Origin: Candidatus Sericytochromatia bacterium
GTDB lineage: Bacteria; Cyanobacteriota; Sericytochromatia; UBA7694
Assembly: GCA_018780035.1 (NCBI GenBank)
Contig: JADMKE010000037.1
Coordinates: 20,624 to 84,623, forward strand
Reading direction: 5' to 3'
Length of the DNA: 64,000 nucleotides
Below, in pieces: positions 27,047-35,057 of this stretch. How positions within the stretch are numbered: the first letter of the stretch is position 1; each line of letters opens with the position of its first letter. The notes beneath the pieces were generated by a model. The model was given only the letters and a program-made list of their open reading frames with translations, was not told the origin of the DNA and made no database searches. A program made the position numbers and the translations under genes.

Positions 27047-28480
27047 ATGCAGGTAGCAAACAGACCGAGTTCAGACGCCCTCAATTCCGATGGCACCATT
27101 AAGGACTTTGCTGTTGAACCCTCGGTGGTTCTCAAAAGTCCAAGCCTTCATGATCTTACCGAGGTTATTTCCCGCCCAATCGAAGCCAAAGCAACATTAA
27201 AGTGGTATATCGCCCTGGCTGTATCCGCTTCACTGTTGATGCTCGAAATGGTTTGTTGGGGAATCAGCTTCTACTACGGCTCTGGCATGTGGGGAAACAA
27301 TATCCCCGTCGCCTGGGCCTTCCCAATTGTTAACTTCGTTTTCTGGATCGGGATCGGCCACGCCGGTACCTTGATTTCTGCGATTTTGTTCTTGTTTAGG
27401 CAAAAGTGGCGAAACGGGATTGCCCGTTTTGCAGAGGGAATGACGATCTTCGCAGTTATGTGCGCAGGCCTCTTTCCTCTCTTTCACACAGGCCGTCCTT
27501 GGCTGCCTTTGTACCTGATGCCTTATCCCAATAAACATGCAGTTTGGGTCAATTTTCTCTCTCCCCTGGTCTGGGACGTCTTCGCGGTCTCGACCTATTT
27601 CACCGTCTCTCTGTTTTTCTGGTACACCGGTCTGATCCCCGACTTTGCCACCCTGCGTGACCGCACCTTGGGCAAAGACCTGATCAGCAAGATCAAAAAA
27701 TCTGTTTATTCTGTGCTCAGTCTCGGCTGGCGTTTTTCCAACCGCCACTGGCGTCACTACGAACGGGTCTATTTGATTCTGGCCGGTCTTTCCACCCCTC
27801 TGGTACTGTCCGTCCACACGATCGTGAGTTTCGACTTTGCGGTTTCGGGCTTGCCCGGTTGGCATACCACGATCTTCCCGCCCTACTTCGTGGCTGGGGC
27901 GATCTTTTCAGGTTTTGCCATGGTGGTCACCGTTCTGGTGTTTATCCGCTATATCTTTGATATGCAGCACCTGATCACGGTGGAGACCCTTGAGAAAATG
28001 AACAAGATCATTCTCTTAACCGGTACCATTGTCGGCTACGCCTACGGCATGGAATTTTTCATCGCCTGGTACAGCGGCAATTTGATTGAACAGTTCACCT
28101 TTATTAACCGTGCCTTTGGTCCCTATGCCTGGGCCTATTGGATCATGATCAGCTGTAACGTCATCAGCCCCCAGATGTTCTGGTTCCGCAAGCTGCGCCG
28201 TTCCGTTCCGATCATGTTCGTGATTTCCATCTTTGTGAACATTGGTATGTGGTTTGAACGCTACGTTATTACCGTCACTTCGCTGGCCCGTGATTTTCTG
28301 CCCTCCAGCTGGGGGTGGTACAATCCCACCCTGGTCGACTTCGGTCTTCTGCTTGGCAGTTTTGGTATGTTCTTTACATTGACTTTGCTCTTTGTGAAGT
28401 TTATGCCCGTGGTCTCGATTGCTGAAATCAAAAGTGTGATGGACGAAGCCAAACCCAGTCACCACGGAGGTGACCACTGA
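27047..28480 (+). CDS. actC: ACIII subunit ActC, NrfD-like quinol-oxidising membrane protein
   Basis: About 477 residues with some ten membrane helices of the NrfD/PsrC family. GISFYYGSGMWGNNIPVAW and WIGIGHAGTLISAILFLFRQKWRNGI at the start of the bundle are characteristic of ActC, which binds quinol at the periplasmic side. The frame stays open to an ATG at 27005 inside actB; I prefer 27047, just after the actB stop, with AGGAA upstream, but the choice is not certain. The stop overlaps the next start (TGATG). Confidence 0.93.
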   Translation: MQVANRPSSDALNSDGTIKDFAVEPSVVLKSPSLHDLTEVISRPIEAKATLKWYIALAVSASLLMLEMVCWGISFYYGSGMWGNNIPVAWAFPIVNFVFWIGIGHAGTLISAILFLFRQKWRNGIARFAEGMTIFAVMCAGLFPLFHTGRPWLPLYLMPYPNKHAVWVNFLSPLVWDVFAVSTYFTVSLFFWYTGLIPDFATLRDRTLGKDLISKIKKSVYSVLSLGWRFSNRHWRHYERVYLILAGLSTPLVLSVHTIVSFDFAVSGLPGWHTTIFPPYFVAGAIFSGFAMVVTVLVFIRYIFDMQHLITVETLEKMNKIILLTGTIVGYAYGMEFFIAWYSGNLIEQFTFINRAFGPYAWAYWIMISCNVISPQMFWFRKLRRSVPIMFVISIFVNIGMWFERYVITVTSLARDFLPSSWGWYNPTLVDFGLLLGSFGMFFTLTLLFVKFMPVVSIAEIKSVMDEAKPSHHGGDH

Positions 28481-29670
28481 TGAGCAAGAAAGCCAAGAAT
28501 AATGCTATGAGCGAAAACAAAGAAAGCCAAAAACTCTTTGCCCTCACGGGGTTGTTTGATACACCCGATGAGATCATGCATGCCGCCAGCGCTGCTTCTA
28601 AAAAGTACCGCAAATACGACGTGCACACCCCTTATCCTGTCCATGGCATGGATGATGCCATGGGGCTGGGTGAATCTCCCATTGGCTGGTGTACCCTGCT
28701 GATTGGGACCTCTTGTATGTTGATGATGCTGGGATTCATCGCCTGGGTCTCCCTGGTGGATTACCCTCTTGTTTGGGCTGGCAAGCCCTATTTTAGTCTG
28801 CCCGGTTATATTCCCATTCTCTTTGAGGTCACGGTTTTAACGGGGGCGGTCTCCACTGTTTTGATTCTGTTTTTTATTGTTTCGGGTTTCCCAAATAACA
28901 ACCATCCTTTGCACGATACCCCGTATATGCAACGGACCTCTGATGATAAATTTGGCCTCTGTCTGGAAGCGGCGGATCCCAATTTTAACGAAGCAGACGC
29001 CAAAGGCCTGCTCGAAAAAATGGGCGCCAAAAACATCCAGCCCGTCTATTACGAAAAAGCGGAAGCAGATGCAGGTCTGAGTTTGACTCATCCCGCCTTT
29101 GTCTCGTTTCTGGCTTTTGTGATTGTCGGTGTTTCGGGGGCTGCTTATTTTGGTCTCAACCGCATGGTCTTTATGGTGCCTTTTAACTATATGAGCGTGC
29201 AGGGCCGTGCCGTGGCCCAAGAGAAGAACAATATCTTCAAAGATGGCCGTTCGATGCAGAAGCCGGTGGCTGGAACTGTAGCGCGGGGCCTTCTGCCTTA
29301 TCCTTTTAAACTCGATGATCAAATTAAGGCCCAGGCTGAAGCGGGTAAATACCTGTCCAATCCTCTGCCTCGCACCGAAGCGGTCTTTGAGCTGGGCAAA
29401 ACCCAGTTTGACTCTAAGTGCAGTGCCTGTCATGGCTATTATGGTGAAGGAGACAGCCGTCTCAACGGCAAGTTTCCGGCTCCTCCCACTTTGCACTCCA
29501 AAAAAGTGTCTGAGTGGACCGATGCCAATATTTATCACGTCATAACTGAAGGTCAGAACGTGATGCCCTCTTATGCCAAGCAATTAACCCGGGATGAGCG
29601 CTGGGCGGTGGTTCACTACATCCGTGCGCTGCAAAGATCCCTCAAGCCGAAGGAAACTGACTTGCAATGA
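28480..29670 (+). CDS. ActD-ActE fusion: ACIII membrane subunit joined to monohaem cytochrome c
   Basis: A 396-residue protein uniting two subunits that are separate in the described ACIII of Rhodothermus, Flavobacterium and Roseiflexus. Residues about 10-190 are ActD (DUF3341): LFALTGLFDTPDEIMHAA, KYDVHTPYPVHGMDDAMG, two membrane helices. A third helix near 205-225 (FVSFLAFVIVGVSGAAYF) replaces the ActE signal or lipid anchor. Residues about 245-396 are ActE: a cytochrome c domain with CSACHGYYGEGDSRL and the distal Met in NVMPSYAKQL. No stop or frameshift separates the parts. It overlaps actC and actF by ATG/TGA coupling. Confidence 0.9.
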   Translation: MSKKAKNNAMSENKESQKLFALTGLFDTPDEIMHAASAASKKYRKYDVHTPYPVHGMDDAMGLGESPIGWCTLLIGTSCMLMMLGFIAWVSLVDYPLVWAGKPYFSLPGYIPILFEVTVLTGAVSTVLILFFIVSGFPNNNHPLHDTPYMQRTSDDKFGLCLEAADPNFNEADAKGLLEKMGAKNIQPVYYEKAEADAGLSLTHPAFVSFLAFVIVGVSGAAYFGLNRMVFMVPFNYMSVQGRAVAQEKNNIFKDGRSMQKPVAGTVARGLLPYPFKLDDQIKAQAEAGKYLSNPLPRTEAVFELGKTQFDSKCSACHGYYGEGDSRLNGKFPAPPTLHSKKVSEWTDANIYHVITEGQNVMPSYAKQLTRDERWAVVHYIRALQRSLKPKETDLQ

Positions 29671-30845
29671 GTAGTACTACACACGCTATCCACTACGAAA
29701 AGAAACATCTTCCGGCTTCGGCTGGAACCCTGGGCTGGGGTGTCTTGATCGCCGGTCTGGCGGTTGCGGGCGCGTCTTTTGCCATGGATCCCATGCGGGC
29801 CAAATACAGCAGCATTATGCTGTTTATGTTCTTGGCTGGGGTGGGGATTTGTTCTCTGTTTATGGTCTCAATTGAATACCTTGCTGGTGCTGTCTGGAGC
29901 ACGCCGCTGCGCCGCGTGTTTGAAATTTTGGCTTCCAGCCTGCTGTTTTTACCGCTTTTTGCGCTGCCGATTCTGCCGTTTATGCAGGAGCTCTATCTTT
30001 GGACCCACAAAACCGACGATATTCTGGCACGCAAAGCGGCTTATCTGAACCAGCCTTTCTTTTTGATCCGCCTGGCTTTGATCCTGGGGATTTGGATTCT
30101 GTTTTACAAGCTCTTTACGGGCCGTTCGTATAAACAGGACGAAACCCGCGATCAGGACCTGACCCGCAAGAATGTTAAACTGTCTGCGGTTTTTATTCCG
30201 GTTTTCGGAATTTCAATTACCGCTCTGTCGATTGACTTTTTGATGAGTTTGGAGCCCCACTGGTTCTCCACCATGTTCGGTGTGAACTTCTTTGCGGGTT
30301 CTTTGGTGGCCGCTCTGGGCGTGATCACCATTACTGTGATTCTGCTGAACGAAAATGGCTACCTTGTCAAAGGAATTATTGGCGATCACTATTACAGTCT
30401 CGGTTTTGGTATGTTTGCTGGTTGCGTCTTCTGGACCTATACCGCTTTCAGTCAAGGCATGTTGATCTGGTATGCCAACCTGCCCGAAGAAACCCCCTGG
30501 TTCTTGAACCGCTGGGAAGGCAGTTGGAAAGTCATCACCATCGCTCTTTTGCTTGTGCATTTTATTGGCCCTCTGTTTGGGCTGATTCAGCGCAAGAACA
30601 AACGCAACCCCAGCCGCATGATCTTTATGGCTGCCTGGGTGATCTTTGCCCATGTGCTCGATCTGTATTGGATTGTGGTGCCCGTCTTCCAGCCCGAAGG
30701 GCCCTCCCTGCGGTTGACCGAATTCGGTTTCATTGCAATTGCAATCGGTTTCCTGATTGTGCTGGTGACCCAGCAGGCCAAAAAGAAAAACCTCGTGGCA
30801 GTGGGCGATCCCAAACTGCAACGTGGTTTGGCATTCCGTCTCTAG
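29667..30845 (+). CDS. actF: ACIII subunit ActF, second NrfD-like membrane protein
   Basis: A 392-residue membrane protein with about ten helices, the second NrfD-like subunit of ACIII, usually shorter than ActC. SIEYLAGAVWSTPLRRVFE near the N-terminus and HWFSTMFGVNFFAGSLVAAL in the middle are typical of ActF, as is RLTEFGFIAIAIGF at the end. It overlaps the fusion gene by four bases (ATGA). ActF has no quinol site in known structures; a role in proton movement or stability has been proposed. Confidence 0.92.
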   Translation: MSSTTHAIHYEKKHLPASAGTLGWGVLIAGLAVAGASFAMDPMRAKYSSIMLFMFLAGVGICSLFMVSIEYLAGAVWSTPLRRVFEILASSLLFLPLFALPILPFMQELYLWTHKTDDILARKAAYLNQPFFLIRLALILGIWILFYKLFTGRSYKQDETRDQDLTRKNVKLSAVFIPVFGISITALSIDFLMSLEPHWFSTMFGVNFFAGSLVAALGVITITVILLNENGYLVKGIIGDHYYSLGFGMFAGCVFWTYTAFSQGMLIWYANLPEETPWFLNRWEGSWKVITIALLLVHFIGPLFGLIQRKNKRNPSRMIFMAAWVIFAHVLDLYWIVVPVFQPEGPSLRLTEFGFIAIAIGFLIVLVTQQAKKKNLVAVGDPKLQRGLAFRL

Positions 30846-30858
30846 GAGTTAAACGACA

Positions 30859-31680
30859 ATGACTTTTATCAATAGTCCGATTACACAGCGTTTATCTGCC
30901 GCTTGTCTGGCGCTGGCCCTTGTAGCAGGTGTTTCTCATCTGAGTGGCGGTGGACAGGCTTTGGCGGATGCTGCGCTTTTAAAACAGGTGCAACCCTCTG
31001 ATGCCTTGGTCAAAGAGGGCCAGAAATTGTTCATGAAGAACAATTGCAATTCCTGTCATGGAGACAATGGCAAAGGTGATGGATTGGCGGCAGCAGCCCT
31101 CAACCCCAAACCCCGGAATTTTCATGCCAACGCCGCTTGGAAAAACGGAACTTCATTTGCGGGTCTGTACAAGACCCTCGAAGAAGGCATTCCCGGTGGA
31201 GCGATGTCGGCTTATGGCCATGTTTCTGCCAAAGATCGGGTTGCCATTATTACCTATATTCGCAGCTTGAATAAAGCGATTTATCCAGCCATTGCTGAAA
31301 CCGAAGTGAATAAACTCGATCAGCAATATGGTTTGGCCAAAGCGCTGGCTTCCGGTGGCAAGGCCCAGATCATTCCGGTCTCGCTTGCGATTAGCAAATT
31401 GGTAGAAGAATCTGCAGCAGAACGGCAAAAAGTTGAAAAAGCCTTGGCTCAAGTCAAAAAAGACAGCAGCCCTGGTGCTTTGCTCTTTCAATCTGCTGCT
31501 TATGATCATGAGCGGGCATTGACTGCTCTGCATCATTCGCGCACCTGGAAAGCCAATAGCTCGGAATTGGCCAAGTTGGCCATGTCGGATGCTGCCCACA
31601 ATGGTTTTAAAGCCAAAGTCCGGACTTTTTCCGGTCAGCAGTGGCAGCAATTGTTTGATTATTTGAAGAAAGTCTTGTGA
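30859..31680 (+). CDS. Exported monohaem cytochrome c ending the ACIII operon
   Basis: A 273-residue protein, Sec signal (about 1-37, ending QALA) followed by one class I cytochrome c domain: NNCNSCHGDNGKGDG, and likely distal Met in GGAMSAYGHVSAKDR. The remaining 150 residues (from about residue 150) hold no haem site and are helical and charged; I do not recognise them. It resembles ActE in its haem domain, so it could be the electron carrier from ACIII to an oxidase, or an extra ActE-like subunit. It starts 13 bases after actF. Confidence 0.85.
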   Translation: MTFINSPITQRLSAACLALALVAGVSHLSGGGQALADAALLKQVQPSDALVKEGQKLFMKNNCNSCHGDNGKGDGLAAAALNPKPRNFHANAAWKNGTSFAGLYKTLEEGIPGGAMSAYGHVSAKDRVAIITYIRSLNKAIYPAIAETEVNKLDQQYGLAKALASGGKAQIIPVSLAISKLVEESAAERQKVEKALAQVKKDSSPGALLFQSAAYDHERALTALHHSRTWKANSSELAKLAMSDAAHNGFKAKVRTFSGQQWQQLFDYLKKVL

Positions 31681-31714
31681 TCGGAGAGCCGGACTCTGTC
31701 GGTTTCTGAGGGTA

Positions 31715-31723
31715 TGTTATAAT
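31715..31723 (+). promoter_or_regulatory. Extended -10 promoter element before the PP2C gene
   Basis: TGTTATAAT, with TATAAT at 31718-31723, in the 207-base gap between the ACIII operon and the phosphatase gene; same form as the element at 17447. It marks a likely separate transcript for phosphatase and kinase with a leader of about 155 bases, in which I see no known riboswitch. Confidence 0.45.
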
Positions 31724-31887
31724 TCAGATACCGTTTTTACAATTGGTAGAGCAAGGGATTTAATGCCTGTTTTATTAATTGTTGTACCTTCTGAAGCAAA
31801 GGCGACAGAGTCTGGTACCGATCCCCCCGGCCACCTGCTTCAGGACCGGAATAAATCTATGTTTTGCTGAATGAGTGAGGAGTAAAC

Positions 31888-32637
31888 GTGGTAAAAGCGG
31901 CTGGAGTCACAGATGTAGGTAAAGTTCGACAGATCAACCAGGACAGTTTTCAAATCCTGGAGGATCAACATATATATATCGTTGCTGACGGTATGGGGGG
32001 GCACGCTGCTGGTGATCAAGCCAGCAAAATTGCCGTCAAAACCATTAACGAAATCCTGTCTGCTTACGATTTTTCCACAGAAGCACTTGATGCAGAAGAA
32101 AACAGCCCTTTGGCGATTGAAGAGTTGATCCGCTATGCCCTTCAGGAAGCCAATGAGCAAATTCTTTTGGCCTCACTCAGCAATCAGCATTTACAGGGCA
32201 TGGGTACAACTGCGATTGTGGCCATCGCCTACAATGGCAGCGTCTTTATTGGCCACGTCGGAGACAGCCGGACCTATTTGGTGCGCAATCAACAATTGTC
32301 ACAACTCACTGAGGACCATTCGGTGGTACAGCAATTGGTTCGGGCCGGTGCCATTTCTGAAGAAGAGGCAGCTGTACATCCTTATAAAAACGTGATTACC
32401 CGCTGTTTGGGTATGCAGGCCAATGTTGAACCCGATACGATGGAATTAATCTTACAGCCAGGAGACCGCATTCTGATGTGTTCAGATGGTCTTTCCAATA
32501 TGGTCAGCAATGCGACGATGCAGGAAGTGGTCTCTGCTCATGACGAGCCTTTGCCCGCCTGTGAGAAATTGATCTCTCTTGCCAATGAAAATGGTGGTAC
32601 TGACAATATTACCGTTGTTTTGCTTTATAACGACTAA
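31888..32637 (+). CDS. PP2C-family Ser/Thr protein phosphatase (Stp type)
   Basis: A 249-residue metal-dependent phosphatase. The metal-binding set is present: NQDSF, ADGMGGHAAGD, GHVGDSRTYL, SDGLSN and GGTDNITVVLL. No membrane segment, so cytoplasmic, as in bacterial Stp/PrpC. GTG start at 31888 behind GAGGAG. The Hanks-type kinase starts 48 bases downstream; a phosphatase-kinase pair of this kind usually acts on shared substrates. Confidence 0.94.
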   Translation: MVKAAGVTDVGKVRQINQDSFQILEDQHIYIVADGMGGHAAGDQASKIAVKTINEILSAYDFSTEALDAEENSPLAIEELIRYALQEANEQILLASLSNQHLQGMGTTAIVAIAYNGSVFIGHVGDSRTYLVRNQQLSQLTEDHSVVQQLVRAGAISEEEAAVHPYKNVITRCLGMQANVEPDTMELILQPGDRILMCSDGLSNMVSNATMQEVVSAHDEPLPACEKLISLANENGGTDNITVVLLYND

Positions 32638-32685
32638 AGTGGTGAAAATGCGGACCCAAATTCTGATTCAGAAGCCTCTGCGCGA

Positions 32686-34971
32686 ATGACACAAAAAAGC
32701 CTGATCTTGGGTAAGTATGAGGTTCTTGAGGAGATTGGTCGTGGTGGCATGGGCGTTGTCTACCGAGCCAAAGACATCCGAATTGACCGAATTGTGGCGA
32801 TCAAAGAACTCTTGATCAATCCTGCTTTGGTCAAAGCGGCAGAAGAGATCATTGCCCGTTTTCACCGCGAGGCCCAAACGGCGGGAAGTCTTCAACATCC
32901 CAATATTGTCACCATTCACGATTTCGGTGAAGACAGTGGCAAACACTATATCGCCATGGAATTCATTGAGGGCAAAAACCTCAAAGAATATATGGAAGAT
33001 GGCCATCTCTTTAGCAAAGATCAGCTCTATGATATCTTGATCCAGATTTGCGAGGGCTTGCAACATGCCCACGAACGCAAAATTGTCCACCGCGATATCA
33101 AACCTGACAATATCTCGATCACCTCCAAAGGCGTGGTCAAAATTACCGACTTCGGGATTGCCCGCATGTCGACCAACAATCCCATGATGCAGATGACCCA
33201 AGATGGCACCATGTTGGGCACCTTGGGGTATATCTCGCCCGAACAATTGCAAAACTCCAGTGCCGTTGATCACCGTGCCGATCTCTTCTCTTTGGGCGCG
33301 ATGATGTATGAACTCTATACCAGTAAATTGCCCTTTGACGGTGGCAATTTGGGCGCGACCATTCTCAAGATTGTTTCAGAAGATCCTGTTCCCCCTTCCC
33401 GCTTGAATCCCGACGTGGATCCGCGCATGGAAGCGATCATCATGAAGGCCCTGCAAAAATTGCCCGATTACCGCTATCAGAGCGCCGGTGAAATTGTCGA
33501 AGCTTTAAAACAATTGAAGTCTGGGGCCAATGCACAACAAGATTCATCCAGTGCCTCGGGCATGGTGGTGTGTCCCTGCGACAAGAAAAACATGATCTTT
33601 GCAGGGGCCAAATTCTGCCCCTATTGCGGCTTGAATCTGGATCAAATGCCCGCTCCTGCCCAAGCCAGTGCTGGTGTGACCGTGACCACCCCCAAGCCCC
33701 AACAAGATGTGGCTTTTGATCGCAATGCGGCCATGAAGCAGGATATGTTCCGCTCAGCCGAACCCGCAGCGACCCCCGCTCCACCCAAACCTGAAAAGCC
33801 CAATGCCTTCCGTTCACGGCTCTCTCATTTGATTGAATTGGCCACCACTTACCAGAGCAATCCCAAGGCTGCAGGCATGGGCGCAAGCTTCACCCGTGCC
33901 AAAGAGAGCCGCGAAGACACCTCCGCAGAATCTCCGACCTCGCGCCGCACCTTCCAAAACCCCGTTGTGTCACAGCGCTCCACCCTGGAGACGGCCAGCC
34001 CTTTTGCCCATTTAAATATGGGCACGACCCATGCCGCTACATCCTCTCCCACGATGCGGGCCACCCACCCCGGCGATATCGGCGGGCTGGGCAACGAAGA
34101 GGTCCCCAATTCTTCTTTGCAGGTGCGCTTTAGCCATAAAATTGGCCAGGTCGGGGCAGGCAAAGGGCAGTTTTATCAGCCCCGTGGCTTGGCGATTAAC
34201 CAAGGCATGATCTTTGTTGCCGACACCCAGAATCAGCGCATTCAGGTCTTTAGCAAAATTGGCGATTGGCAATACCTGATTCGCTCCAGCAGCCAGCAGG
34301 AATACCTCAAAGCCCCTTGTAATGTGGCCGTGAGCAAACAGGGCCAGATCTATGTCGTCGATTCCGGCACCTGTCGGATTGCGGTCTTTGATCAATCGGG
34401 TCGTTTTCTCAAGGCTTTTGGTTCCACAGGCAAAGCCAAAGGGGAATTTTCAAATCCCTATGGCATTGCGGTCTCTTCCAAAGATGAAATCTATGTGGCA
34501 GATACCGAAAACTCCCGCATTCAGGTGCTCGACAGCAATGGCCAGGTCTCCAAGATCTTTGGCCGTCCGGGCACCCGCCCCGGTGAGTTTAAAACCCCTT
34601 ATGCGATTGCGCTGGACGCCAAAGACAATCTCTATGTCTTGGATTATGGCATTCCCCGTATTCAGGTGCTCGACCGCCACGGCATCTGCCGCCTGGAGTT
34701 TGGCAAACGCGGCGTGCGCGACGGTGAGTTCAGCATTCCCCGTGGCATTGCCGTGGATATCCGGGGCCGGATCTACGTGGCGGATACCCTCAACCACCGG
34801 GTGCAGGTCTTTAACCCCAAAGGCGAGTTTATTGAAGCCTTCGGCACCAAGGGCCGTGGGCCCAACGACTTCTGGGGCCCTGAGAGTATTTCCGTCAGCG
34901 AAGAAGGCGAAATCTTTGTGCTCGACAAAGGCAATTCCCGCATTCAGGTTTTGACCAGCGGTAATTTTTAA
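32686..34971 (+). CDS. Soluble Hanks-type Ser/Thr kinase with zinc ribbon and six NHL repeats
   Basis: A 761-residue protein. Kinase domain about 10-275: glycine loop GRGGMGVVY, Lys40 in VAIKEL, HRDIKPDN with Asp137, DFG at 155-157 and activation-loop end GTLGYISPEQ, all intact. Residues 296-314 form a zinc ribbon (CPC and CPYC: Cys296, 298, 311, 314). A 170-residue Pro/Ala/Ser-rich linker has no membrane helix. From about 485 to the end are six NHL blades (PRGLAINQ..RIQVF through ESISVSE..RIQVL), enough for one propeller. PknD of Mycobacterium puts such a propeller outside the cell behind a membrane helix; here it stays inside. A strong terminator follows. Confidence 0.92.
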   Translation: MTQKSLILGKYEVLEEIGRGGMGVVYRAKDIRIDRIVAIKELLINPALVKAAEEIIARFHREAQTAGSLQHPNIVTIHDFGEDSGKHYIAMEFIEGKNLKEYMEDGHLFSKDQLYDILIQICEGLQHAHERKIVHRDIKPDNISITSKGVVKITDFGIARMSTNNPMMQMTQDGTMLGTLGYISPEQLQNSSAVDHRADLFSLGAMMYELYTSKLPFDGGNLGATILKIVSEDPVPPSRLNPDVDPRMEAIIMKALQKLPDYRYQSAGEIVEALKQLKSGANAQQDSSSASGMVVCPCDKKNMIFAGAKFCPYCGLNLDQMPAPAQASAGVTVTTPKPQQDVAFDRNAAMKQDMFRSAEPAATPAPPKPEKPNAFRSRLSHLIELATTYQSNPKAAGMGASFTRAKESREDTSAESPTSRRTFQNPVVSQRSTLETASPFAHLNMGTTHAATSSPTMRATHPGDIGGLGNEEVPNSSLQVRFSHKIGQVGAGKGQFYQPRGLAINQGMIFVADTQNQRIQVFSKIGDWQYLIRSSSQQEYLKAPCNVAVSKQGQIYVVDSGTCRIAVFDQSGRFLKAFGSTGKAKGEFSNPYGIAVSSKDEIYVADTENSRIQVLDSNGQVSKIFGRPGTRPGEFKTPYAIALDAKDNLYVLDYGIPRIQVLDRHGICRLEFGKRGVRDGEFSIPRGIAVDIRGRIYVADTLNHRVQVFNPKGEFIEAFGTKGRGPNDFWGPESISVSEEGEIFVLDKGNSRIQVLTSGNF

Positions 34972-34975
34972 GCCC
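34942..34975 (+). repeat. Source copy of a 34-base segment repeated at 41955-41988
   Basis: Last codons and stop of the kinase gene plus five further bases. The identical 34 bases, in the same orientation, occur 7 kb away in the non-coding patch at 41955-41988. Seen directly. Confidence 0.9.
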
Positions 34976-35023
34976 CGAGCCGGGTCTGCCCTTGTGAGCA
35001 ATGAGAACCAGACTGTGTCCCGT

Positions 35024-35052
35024 CCCCGCCAGATGTTCTCTGGCGGGGTTTT
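35024..35052 (+). terminator. Rho-independent terminator after the kinase gene
   Basis: Perfect 10-base GC-rich stem (35024-35033 with 35039-35048), five-base loop and TTTT. It lies 53 bases after the kinase stop and just before the convergent protease stop at 35058. Confidence 0.85.
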
Positions 35053-35057
35053 GGGGG

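Noticed and set aside
31763..31870. 35-residue frame before the phosphatase gene
   Set aside because: Weak ribosome site and no sign of function; more likely leader RNA.
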